From contig NC_069125.1 in the NCBI RefSeq assembly GCF_026914265.1, positions 64,407,479 to 64,471,478 on the forward strand: a stretch of DNA of 64,000 bases. Reading direction: 5' to 3'. The DNA comes from Mya arenaria. Its lineage: Eukaryota > Mollusca > Bivalvia > Myida > Myidae. How positions within the stretch are numbered: the stretch's first letter is position 1; the number at the start of each line of letters is the position of its first letter. The position numbers and the translations under genes are program-made. Below are positions 26,901 through 36,189 of this stretch, piece by piece. The notes under the pieces were generated by a model. That model saw nothing but the letters and a program-made list of their open reading frames with translations, searched no databases and was not told the origin of the DNA.

Positions 26901-29900
26901 CTGGCACAAGCTCCCAAAAATCACCATCCCCAGGGCTATCAACTACCTTGACCTTTACCTTGATAATGTCGTCATCGCTTCGGGGCGGGGGCTTGCGTCG
27001 GAACTTAGGTCGGAAGAAACGGTCATAGATTTTGTAGAGAACGTATGTACCAATTCCAAAACTGATGCCGAGTACACACAACACCCCTGCGGCTTTCACT
27101 GAAAATGTACACAGGCAGTTTAATAAATATGAACAAAATTCCAGTTGTCTGAAAATGTGCACAGAGAGTAGCTCATATTTATAAAAAAATATTGGTATTA
27201 CATGTATATATAATGTGGTTGAGTAAGTTGAACCAGTTGAGCGATCATAATCTTATGTCTTATGTTTTTATAAACTACCTTAAGGCTATAAAAATATGAG
27301 AGTAAATATATCTTTGTCATTTTCATGCCTGGTTAAAACCATACATAACAATGCATGTACATGTAGTTCATGCATTGGTAGAGAAATTTGTACAAATATG
27401 TGGGGTATAAATTTGTACAGTACAAAGATTAGTTTCTGAGGGAGAACATTAATACCCACCTGTGGATTCATCAAGAGATATATATTCACTTGTATTATTT
27501 AAGTAAGGTGGCATTTTATAAATTCCAAAAAAATCTTTGATGTAACTTAAATATTTCTATATTTCCTCCAACTTTTTCTTGTCAGTAAATGTAGTGATTT
27601 TCATGAAAGTAGCCACGATAAACAAACTAAACATCTTAAATAGATAGTCCAATTTCAATTTTCTTAGAATCCCCAACAAGTCATGTACGTTAGGTAACAT
27701 GTGCTGGTTATATCAAAAGTTTATTGGCTCAATGGAAACACATGGCCTTTGGAACAAGCAACAGGCTGTAGGAATATTTATAATTCCTTGAGATCAATCT
27801 TTAAAGTAAATAAATGCACATTCACATATAACAAGAAGCCTTGGATTGCAAAAAAATCAGTATACACATCTGTAACAAGAAACAGCAATATTTCCAGTTA
27901 AAATAGATTCTCTGATTGAGCAACAACCTGTTCCACATGTACACCATTCACAGCAAACTAAGGTATATGCAATAGTACTTACAGAATTCCAAACTGGAAT
28001 CAAGAAACATTTCACAGAAAACACTTCCATGACCTGATTTATGCAATCTGCATTTCATAAAGTGGAATTTTGTTAGGAAACATGCCAATATAGAACAACA
28101 ACATAGCTACAAGTATTGCTCTTAGCTTCAGTCCCATGGATCCACTTTATGAGACTTAATTCACAGTATCTGGTATATTATACCTCATAATTGATTATCA
28201 CAGAATACTCATGTCATTTACAGGAATCCATGTTAATAAACAGCTACCATGAAAGCATTTTCACACATTTATAATACACATGTCCCCATGTTCTATTGTG
28301 AAACATGCACAGCAGTACAGACTTTGAAGCATGAATCATACATTACAGAACATGCCGAGGTTGCTTCAATCAGGTGAACTTCTATTGATCAGGCTTGTAA
28401 TAGAACTTCGTGAGCAACAGCTCCATGATTTGTATATGTGTTGGTGACTCAGAACTGAACAAATGATTTTCCATGTTTTATTAACTGAATGAGTTATACA
28501 ACAGAGAGGGAATCCACTTTATGCAGAAAGAACAAGAGTACATGTGTTAATGTGTTACAGTGCAGAGAATAGGATGTCACAGAATACATGAACACGTCAC
28601 AAAGTACAACATACATTTCATAGCATACAAAATAAACTGAATATAAGATAAATAAAACAGATATGGTTGGATATGGCACAAGACAGAAATAAAGGATAGC
28701 AAATACTACAAGCTTTAATGCAAAGCCATGCTGTGACAATACCAGTCTTTCTTACCATTGTCAATGTCAATGCGGACATGCGTGGAACAAGGCAAGGAAA
28801 GCTGTATGACGAGCCTCTGGTCCGCAGATCCCGGGGTGTTCAAGCACCGCCAGATATCGTGACACGCATCACCCAAGCTCTCCCAGGATGCCGGGCTCGG
28901 GGAAACATTTACCCACTTCCCAACACAACTACAGGGGCAGTAACCCTTTAAAATGGGCTTTTCCATCCCAGACTGGTTACCTTTTGCCATAAATGTTCAC
29001 TGACAGACACACACCTTTGAAAACCAGTCTATGAGTGGTCATCATTAAAACCACTATCACAACGCACAACCAAGGTCACACTGAAAAGCAAACGGACACA
29101 TAAGAGTACAACCATCAAAAAGACCCTTTTGCTTCAGAAACACCAGTTCTCTAAAATAACAAAACAAGAGTGATACTTTACTTAATGATATTCTATAATA
29201 CATACAGTAAATTGCTCCGTACCTCCATTTATCCAGCACAACAGTTTCTGTCGTATTTTCCATCATAAACAATAAACATTAGATAAGTTTGCTCAACATT
29301 TCCTTGAAAGTATACATAATGCTATGTAATAAATTTAAATATTTTTATATACTGCTGACTTGTATTTCCCATTAGGTAAGCAATTGCACTTCAACAAAAA
29401 TTAAACTGTCAAAACACCAACCAAATGATATTAACTGAAAATAGTGAAAGTATCAGCTTCTTTATAATTATGGAAAGTGGATAGACCAGGAAAAGGTTTA
29501 TATTTTACCTTTAAAGGTCATACTTCAATTAAAAAACCCTTCTTATCTGACAATTTGGACATGCATATTCCCCCCTATCTGTGTTAGGACAAGCATGGAT
29601 TCAAGATATACTGCACGTACAGCTGGATCATACTGCCCAGTACTCACGTGCTACGCTGTCAAAATCCAAACAAGCTTTCTAATATTAAACAAATGCAACC
29701 TCTTATTTAAACAAGACGTAAAACAGCTCATTGACTTTTTGTTGACAGACGAACATACAAATATTTGCGTTCTAAAAACCTTGTTCTTGGAGACATACAC
29801 AGACAAACGTTTTAAATGTCTGGCCCGATTTCAATTCCATGCAAGTGTAATTTGTACAAATATATGACACAGTTTTCTACCAAATTTTCAAGACTTTGAA

Positions 29901-32900
29901 AAGTATAAAATATTATTCTCATTCAGAAAATTAAAAAAAAGAAGTTTGTTTTGATATGACTTCTATTTGTACCATTTCTCACACTCTTGGCACAAGACTC
30001 TTATTCAAACCATCAATGTAAACACTAGCCTTATAAGAAGATGTAGATTCTTGCAACATATTAATATGATATCACTCCAATGTCACCTTTAAATCTGGCT
30101 TTCACGATTTTTTTTTATCTTAAAGCAGTCAGGATTTAAAATCTTATATCAGTTTATTTTTACTTGATATGCCTAAGTAGGTGTAACAGGTACACATGAA
30201 TTGCAAGATTTAAATCCCGATCTTGTGCTGGATCTTTATAATCATGCTGCTAGATGGAAAAAACATGTTATAATTTCATCAGTATCTGTTATTGAGTGTA
30301 GATTTCGTTGACACTGAAGGCAAGGCTGGATCTTTATAATCATGCTGCTAGATGGAAAAAACATGTTATAATTTCATCAGTATCTGTTATTGAGTGTAGA
30401 TTTCATTGTCACTGAAGGCAAGGCTCAAAGGCCTAACCTACATAATTGTGTTGAGTCTCTTGACCTACGGGCAGCATTATAATCCTTGCATGAAATTTGG
30501 AGAAAAGTATGAACAATTAAAAAGTAAAACATCAAATGTTGAAGTATAGTTGTTATGCCTTTTCAAGGTCGTTCACGCAAACCACACATTGTTCGTAAAC
30601 CATACAATGTTTCGGTCAAGGGATATAATCCAATCGTGGTCCACTCTTACATGTGTGGCCGGTGCACTCTTACATGTGTGGCCGGTGCACTCATACATGT
30701 GTGGCCGGTGCACTCTTACATGTGTGGCCGGTGCACTCTTACATGTGTGGCCGGTGCACTCTTACATGTGTGGTCGGTGCACTCTTACATGTGTGGCCGG
30801 TGCACTCATACATGTGTGGCCGGTGCACTCTTACATGTGTGGCCGGTGCACTCATACATGTGTGGCCGGTGCACTCTTACATGTGTGGCCGGTGCACTCA
30901 TACATGTGTGGCCGGTGCACTCTTACATGTGTGGCCGGTGCACTCTTACATGTGTGGCCGGTGCACTCTTACATGTGTGGCCGGTGCACTCATACATGTG
31001 TGGCCGGTGCACTCTTACATGTGTGGCCGGTGCACTCTTACATGTGTGGCCGGTGCACTCTTACATGTGTGGTGGCTGTACAATGTACATGATGGAAGTT
31101 CACTTCATTATCAATTAACAATATTCATTTTTTTTGCATAAGTTCATTGAAAAGTAAATCTACATGTTTGATCATGACTATTGAAATCATATCAAACTAT
31201 ATGACCAAGAGTAAAACCTTAGAGAAATGTTGTTTGGATAATGAAGATGTGCAACAGGGGTTTTGTTTCTTAATGCACTTAGTAAAATCAGAGTTATGAC
31301 CCTTGAATTAGCAAAGATTTGCCTTCATGGGCTTGTGTCCATCAAAACACCCAAACTATTTCACCTCGAGTGATGAAACTTGATGCTTAGGTAATACAGT
31401 TGTACATCTGGGGTTATGTTTGTTGTTGCACATAGTAAACCAAGAGTTATGGCCCTTAAGTAAGCAAACTTGGCATTTTTGGACTTGTGCTGCTCAAAAC
31501 TACAAATCATTTTACATAGAGTCATATATCCTTGGAGGACAGTTGTTCAGGTGAAGAAGTTGTGCACCTTTTGTTTCCTGCTGCACAAGTACAACAAGAG
31601 TTTGGCCTGTGAATTAGCAGAAATTTGCATTTTTTAGCTCGTTGAACTTTTTTGTAACTCATAACTTCAAAATTATAAGTCATATACTTATGAGATCTTT
31701 CAGGAAAGGTATTTGATAGTATTAATTTGTGGCACTCATAATTCTGATGCACATTCATGTAGAATGGACAAAATAATGGCCCTTGCTTAAGTGACAAATG
31801 CTGCATACGGGGGCATCTGTGTCCTACATGTATGGACACACACATATCTAGTTGAACTTGAAATGTAAGAGATATATAATGAACACGATAATTATGTCAA
31901 TAGCAAATATTTTCAGCAAACAATGTACCCTTAACAGTGATAACAATCAAGAAGACCATGAAGATACATTACATACTGCCCATCATAGAATATGATCTAA
32001 TAATATTAAAATGGAGACCTTACATAAGTTTCCTCCACTACATGTACATGGGTATTCCATCTTATACAAAAATCCATTGAATGGTATCGAATCTTCCATC
32101 ACAGAGCTGCAAACATTCACTATACAGTTATTCCCACTGTATTCTGAACCTTTACTTAGCCATATTGGAAATCAAAGTAGGAAATCATCCTATTCATTAG
32201 TCCGTTGTTAACTCAAGATAGGAGTTGTTTCTTTAATTCTCTCTGAAAGGCAGCATTTGTGCACACTCAGCAGGAACACTGACAATGCCAGGAAATTAAT
32301 TGCTATAACAGATTTGGAATGCATGGGTAATCAGACTAGGAAGCTTGAGTGTTGTTTACCATGTGCATCATCTTGCATACTTTTAAATGTTATATCATAA
32401 ATATTATAATAAAGCTTAATAAATAATGACAATTAAGCATCCACAAAATCACTTAAATGAAAAAGTTACGTTCATAAAACATTTTGAAGTAATTATATTG
32501 AATACACAAAAGTATGAACCGAGCCAGGCAAACTGTTGCCAGCATTCATCTATTTGTCTACGTTCATAACAATCATTAGTCAGAGATATCGACCTTGCTT
32601 CACACATGTATGCGTATATTGTCACTGGTAACATGTACACTATGTTTCATATGAATATCTCTGACACTTTTTAATGATGGCTATGTTGCCGACTTCTAGA
32701 GTTAGGTTATACTGCAGCTAAAGATCAACCAGAAAACCCAAAAAGCAAAAACACTTAAAAGACTAATACATACAATAATTTGTTTGAGCATGGAATGAGG
32801 TAAGACAATAAATGGATGAGCAGCATTAACTGCTTCTGTAGTAGAAGTACCATTAATTACAAAGGTACATAGCAATAACAAAAAAATAAACATTACACAA

Positions 32901-35900
32901 CCTTCTGTTTCTATATTTTTTCTGCTCCCACAACATGATGATCATTAAGATTCTGTCAAGATAAGATACCCGCTATGATAAAACAACAATAATATGTGTA
33001 CAAAAATGTCGCATAGTATACAATGTACCAAAATAAAAATTATACATTAGTAACATGAACAAAAGATGAGGCAAGAAAACTTTGGTATCGATTAAAAAAC
33101 TAGAGCTATGCCGAATGTGATTAATACCCCCAATAGCCACTCTTATAGGAAATGGCAGTGAAATATTTAGAAGTCCTACCTAAATTGACAATGCTGAGGA
33201 TTCAGTACTGGTTCTTGTTCCCAGCACTTCCTTTCATTGTGCTTTTAAATACCAATGTATTAATTTCAATTAAATTCAATCCATTAGTTTTCAAGTTAAA
33301 CTGATCCAGACAATATAAAGTAACAAAGGACAATTACACTCAAATAGAGTTATGTTTCTTGTATACTGCACTTCCTCACATTGTGCTTAACCATTGTTTG
33401 AAGTTTAATTAAATTCCAATAAGTAGTTTTCAGGTTATGCTCTGGATAAGGAAAATTGCAATGGACCATCCTATTAAAAGACATCAAGGTGACTCAAATA
33501 TAAACCCCTAAAACTCCGTCAGGAATATAAAAAACAACAACAAGGGGTTAATGTGGAAATCATATTAAAGTCAGTTTTTTCCTTTTGATAAATGCGATTT
33601 TGCAGTAGGATGAATGTTTATAGAGCAAAAAGAATATGCTGCTGATCCATATTCACACTGGTCAGACAAAGTTTTTGACCCAGGATGATCCATTTTCATA
33701 CTGGTCCAAAACATCCAGCTGAGAAATATACTGACTAATTAATGGATGCAACTTTTTTCTAGATTTGACCTACTTCCTGGTGACATACTTTTGGACCCGG
33801 AAATTATCCATATTCACACTGGACTTGTATTACACTGATATATATAAATATTCTGACCAAGTTTCATGAAGATCAGATAAAAATGTTTGTATTTATGACC
33901 CCAAAAATTACTTTCACGTCAATTTGTTTAATCTACATATATTCAGCATACATATATACATACATGTATAAAAAATATCTATGATGTTACTCCCAATTCA
34001 TATTACAGGTAACGTTAACATACTCCCAAATTCTCAATACTCATCCAGTATATTCCAAAAATCTAAACAATATCATCCAAGAAAGCAACTGATAAGCCCT
34101 TAGGCAGGTGCACATTCTTCCATATTTCCAGTCTAAACACACCCAGCCTTTGCACAAACCTACTAGGAGCAAGTTTTCCAGTTCCTTCGGTTATTACCTG
34201 GTGTTATCAATCATTATCATTGAGAAAATATCAAAGAGAAACACGTCATTCAAGGTTGATTTTCTGGGGAAGAGCAGGTGGGTGGAAACAGCCGAGAAGC
34301 CGCCATTGTTCTTATAATGTAGATGTCATTAATAAGGATATTATTACTAATATATTTTTTTACAGTTTCAAAAAGAACATTAATGTTATTAAACTGTAAC
34401 ACAAAGCTCCATGCTCTATTTTGTAAATACATTCAAACGCCATTAATTTAAACTGTGGTCATGGGGGCCCAGATAAAAAGTCCAGATAAAAGATCATTTG
34501 GATTAACAACTATCAGAAAATGCAGCATTTGCAAATTATTGGTGACTTTAAATATCAATACTAATGAATACTTAAAAAACTGACAACAAAACCACACGTA
34601 ATGCAAGACTCATATTTAAGGGTAACTTAACCATGCATCAAGTCTTTGTTGGAAAGCTTCACTAATGCTCTTAAAAATAGTGGACTTCAAAGACAAAATT
34701 TGAGCATATATCAACATTTGTGGAAGGTTTCCAGCCGTCAGTATCTTAGTTTTAACACTCCTAATGATTGCCACTCTTAATTTCGTGCATTTTACACAAA
34801 CATGAGCGACAGCGCCAGTCCCTTTAAACTTAAAAAAACCTTTAAATATTGTCCAAATACGCTTAGTGAGTTTAAAATATGTTATGGTGTCATAATTTTA
34901 CCAATATACACCAAGTAACTTCGTAGAGTATTGTCATGTCACGTTAGCGCCCCTATTATGTTGGCCCAGCATTTGCAGGATACTGCAAGCTTATGCACCA
35001 GTCATTTGTAGCCATGCCCCCCCCCCCAGGTCCAGGGAATAGCGGGGACTTTGACATTCGGTCCAGCCAATCATGGGCAAAGCCCCCGCCCTGCGGGGCC
35101 GAACTGCTCGTGAACCCCCCGCCAAAAGCCCCCACACCTAAGGGCCTCTAGGTAAGGCCCTTTCCCCTCTATATTTGGCGGGAAGACAAGACCACCGCAT
35201 TCACCCGGCACTGGAAGGTAAAAACATGGCCCATTTCCCCAGCTATCCCAGGTATACCCCCGGACCTGGGGGGGGGGGGGGGGGGGGGGGGCGTGATTAC
35301 AGTTGACAAGTTGACTGGTGCACTACTATCCGGCCGACAGTCTTTAAGTGCCTTCTGTTGTGATTGAGGTATGGCCAAGGTTAAAAGTATTGCATGATTA
35401 CGAGCATAAGGAAATAAGCCATTTTGATCATGTTTGTATAATGTGGAAACTCCCCTGCACTGATGGGTAAAAAAACAAACAGTCATGTGATACTCAACAT
35501 TATTATAATAGTATAATACAGTAGAGTATTAAGATTTACCTTTAGTGAATGTATACTTTTAAGTAGTGATGGGCAATCGGCTGATTTTCATAATCCATTA
35601 ATCGGACAGACTTAATTAATGGATTAACCAATAATTATAAGAAAATTTAAAAGAATACATCTTGTGTCATTTTGCAACCTCTTAGGTAGTATGTTCTGGT
35701 AAATAAAATCAAACTTAATGCATGGTTTAAGAATAAAATGAAATAAAGAAGTAAAATATTTAAGAAGTTTGTAACTTCTTCCAATTGACAACAAGCACAT
35801 TTATGTTTGATTGTCAACAAAAAAAACAAAAAACAGCAACAACATTATTTGATTAATTATTGTATACCAACAAAACATTGTCGCTGACTGTTGACTTCAG

Positions 35901-36184
35901 CTCGCAGCAGCAATTAATGGACTACTGCCTCAATACTTTAAAGGAGACTCAAAAACAGCTTCCATTTATACAAAAAAAACCACCTCAAAACATGTTCAAA
36001 TTGGGTTATGTTATTCCTTAATTTGAAATCAATAAATCAAACAGCAAAATTGTGAGAGTCACATAACTGGTAAAATATTTCAAGGCATATCAATGGCCAA
36101 CCTACCTGGTAGTGACAAGGCAGTCTTGGCTGTAGATAACAACTTCTTTCTAATTCTTTGACACAGTCTGCATGCCCCCATCAT
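11926..36184 (-). CDS. OTULIN: OTULIN/OTULINL-family deubiquitinase with membrane anchor and long linker
   Basis: Predicted exons: 36,184-36,106; 27,098-26,959; 20,496-19,029; 14,493-14,066; 13,790-13,632; 13,274-12,993; 12,697-12,425; 12,099-11,926 (TGA). All phases agree, giving 1,000 aa. Vertebrate OTULIN (352 aa) cleaves Met1-linked ubiquitin chains and restrains LUBAC/NF-kB signalling. Here RRIRGDNYCGVRGTLFQ holds the Asp and nucleophile Cys (about D778, C781), and EDDRHYNVPVL the His and Asn (H994, N996). EWRGDTQKA and GGLEQVEMCLLGYSLG are also family blocks. A hydrophobic segment (VLCVLGISFGIGTYVLYKIY, about residues 32-51) followed by RPKFRRK suggests a membrane anchor, as in vertebrate OTULINL. 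Residues 74 to about 700 are Ser/Asp/Glu-rich and probably disordered. The protein ends at VPVL, like OTULINL, without OTULIN's PDZ-binding tail. The exon 1 choice is less certain than the rest. Confidence 0.88.
15709..15752. repeat. Short tandem duplication, 22 bp x2
   Basis: TTACAAAGCTACACAGAAAC occurs twice in a row within an OTULIN-like intron. Confidence 0.8.
16740..16830. mobile_element. MITE end, hAT-like
   Basis: On the minus strand this reads GGGGTGTAACGATACGCC and then an AT/GC palindromic stretch (ACAGATC...GATCTGT). That is the usual look of the end of a short hAT-type non-autonomous element. No partner end was found, so it is probably a fragment. Confidence 0.4.
16868..18164 (-). 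mobile_element. Helentron-like non-autonomous element with 181-bp satellite core
   Basis: The left end reads AACAAGAGCT and then a perfect hairpin (GTCACA-GTA-TGTGAC, 16,878-16,892), then the sub-terminal repeat GAATGCCCCCG. The right end has the reverse partner GGGGCAT followed by AAAAAA (18,152-18,164). In the reverse sense this is: 5' sub-terminal repeat, core, 3' sub-terminal repeat, stem-loop, end. The core is a 181-bp tandem array listed separately. The end before GGGGCAT also contains GGACGGACGG-type simple repeat. Assignment to Helentron-associated or pearl-type elements is inference from architecture. Confidence 0.65.
17040..18105. repeat. Tandem satellite, 181-bp unit, about six copies
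   Basis: The phrase CTCTATGTCCTTATATGCAG recurs at about 17,220, 17,401, 17,582, 17,763 and 17,944, a steady spacing of 181 bp after the first pair. Later copies are nearly identical and the first is more diverged. This suggests array growth from the right part. Each copy contains GTGACCTTGACCTTTGAGG and CACGCGACACGTCGTCTTGG. Confidence 0.95.
18525..18650. repeat. Fold-back repeat, about 20-bp arms
   Basis: TGGCTTGCCAGTCAATAGTC on the left is matched by its imperfect reverse complement GACTATTGACCAGAAAGCCA on the right, with about 85 bases between. It is probably a small MITE. Confidence 0.55.
20697..23195. other. OTULIN-like intron, no further feature recognised
   Basis: Part of the 6.4-kb intron between the long exon and the membrane-anchor exon. 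A small inverted repeat (TCTGGACTGTGA / TCACAGTCCAG) occurs near 20,790-20,855. Otherwise AT-rich with nothing identified. Confidence 0.4.
23203..23478. repeat. Minisatellite, 27-bp unit, about ten copies
   Basis: The unit is CACAAAATTTCATGGAACTA plus GAATGTA, with GGA/GTA and CACA/TACA variants. Because 27 is a multiple of three, frames on both strands stay open as nine-residue repeats (for example MELECTQNF). These are by-products of the array, inside an intron. Confidence 0.95.
24038..24834. mobile_element. MITE with TA target site and long inverted repeats
   Basis: The left end, CTGTGAAATCATTAATGTTC followed by GTGGG, is matched in reverse at the right end (CCCACGAACATTAATGATTT, then CACAG). 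Both outer flanks are TA. Inside each arm, ATTCGTGG-type motifs repeat. Length is about 795 bp with no coding capacity. The TA target and CTGTGAAATC termini suggest a Tc1/mariner-like non-autonomous element. It sits in an OTULIN-like intron. Confidence 0.8.
25114..25232. repeat. Perfect 27-bp inverted repeat with 65-nt loop
   Basis: Positions 25,114-25,140 and 25,206-25,232 are exact reverse complements (arm starts CATAATGTGCTATGTCATG). Weaker pairing continues into the loop (CTCTGGTATGGTGTT against a partner reading CTCTGGTGCAGTGTT). It lies in an OTULIN-like intron. It could be a hairpin RNA precursor or a small MITE. Confidence 0.85.
28756..28990 (-). CDS. Alternative first coding exon of the OTULIN-like gene
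   Basis: This exon starts with ATG at 28,990 (MAKGNQSGMEKPILKGYC...), with an in-frame TGA nine bases upstream. It ends at DIDN in phase 1 before a GTAAGA donor. That phase fits the membrane-anchor exon acceptor at 27,098, giving a 78-residue N-terminus and about 1,052 aa in total. It carries five cysteines and a CPCSC cluster. A TCTGTCAG acceptor lies just before the in-frame TGA. If spliced from the 36-kb exon, the frame would hit a stop, so it works only as its own translation start or as a poison exon. Confidence 0.55.
30227..30425. repeat. 98-bp tandem duplication
   Basis: Two copies starting GCTGGATCTTTATAATCATG at 30,227 and 30,325 are nearly identical; one difference is CGTTGACAC versus CATTGTCAC. 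Confidence 0.9.
30642..31078. repeat. Minisatellite, 23-bp unit, about 19 copies
   Basis: The unit is CACTCTTACATGTGTGGCCG plus GTG, with a CTCATAC variant scattered among the copies. As 23 is not a multiple of three, each plus-strand frame cycles through all phases and stays open, giving three overlapping spurious frames of 160-187 codons. It lies in the OTULIN-like intron between 36.1 and 29 kb. Confidence 0.97.
31245..31857 (+). mobile_element. Helentron-like element, 5' part missing
   Basis: The right end reads GGGGGCAT, then a stem-loop (TGTGTCC...GGACACA, 31,818-31,840), then ATCTAGTTGAA. This is the mirror image of the 45.28-kb element, whose left end has the same pieces. The body holds about three diverged copies of a roughly 155-bp unit with GAGTTATGGCCCTT-like phrases. 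No matching left end (ATGCCCCC after T-run) was found, so it looks truncated. Confidence 0.55.
33098..33560 (-). mobile_element. Degenerate Helentron-like fragment
   Basis: The left end, ACTAGAGCTATGCCGAATGTG followed by ATTAATACCCCC, resembles the hairpin end of the 16.87-kb element with decay. The body contains two copies of a phrase like CACTTCCT..CATTGTGCTT about 150 bases apart. No right end was identified. Confidence 0.4.
34990..35325. mobile_element. GC-rich MITE with inverted ends
   Basis: The left arm contains GCACCAGTCA and later CCCCCCCCCAGGTCC. The right arm contains GGACCTGGGG plus a long G-run and then TGACTGGTGC, in mirrored order. The interior is unusually GC-rich (GGGGCCG, GGCGGGAAG). 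The long C and G runs are probable slippage sites and may be assembled imperfectly. Confidence 0.6.
35566..35640. mobile_element. hAT-like MITE end
   Basis: AGTGATGGGCAATCGG followed by ATTAATCG/ATTAATGG palindromic text resembles the end of a hAT-type element. The other end was not found. Confidence 0.35.
36106..36184 (-). CDS. Short first coding exon of the OTULIN-like gene
   Basis: Between a TTTACAG acceptor (36,186-36,188) and a GTAGGT donor lies a 26-codon frame beginning MMGACRLCQRIRKKL and ending in phase 1. It joins the membrane-anchor exon at 27,098 in frame, giving a basic N-terminus directly before the hydrophobic segment, as in vertebrate OTULINL. The acceptor implies a 5' UTR exon further right, perhaps near 37.5 kb. 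This is an inferred exon with no protein-level match of its own. Confidence 0.5.
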
Positions 36185-36189
36185 ACTGT

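Noticed and set aside
30550-31141. Three overlapping plus-strand frames of 162-187 codons
   Set aside because: They are produced by the 23-bp minisatellite, whose length keeps all frames open.
34250-34432. Start exon with MAASRLFPP on the minus strand
   Set aside because: The CAATGGCGGC motif is suggestive of a promoter, but no splice donor or partner exon in phase was found and it lies inside an intron.
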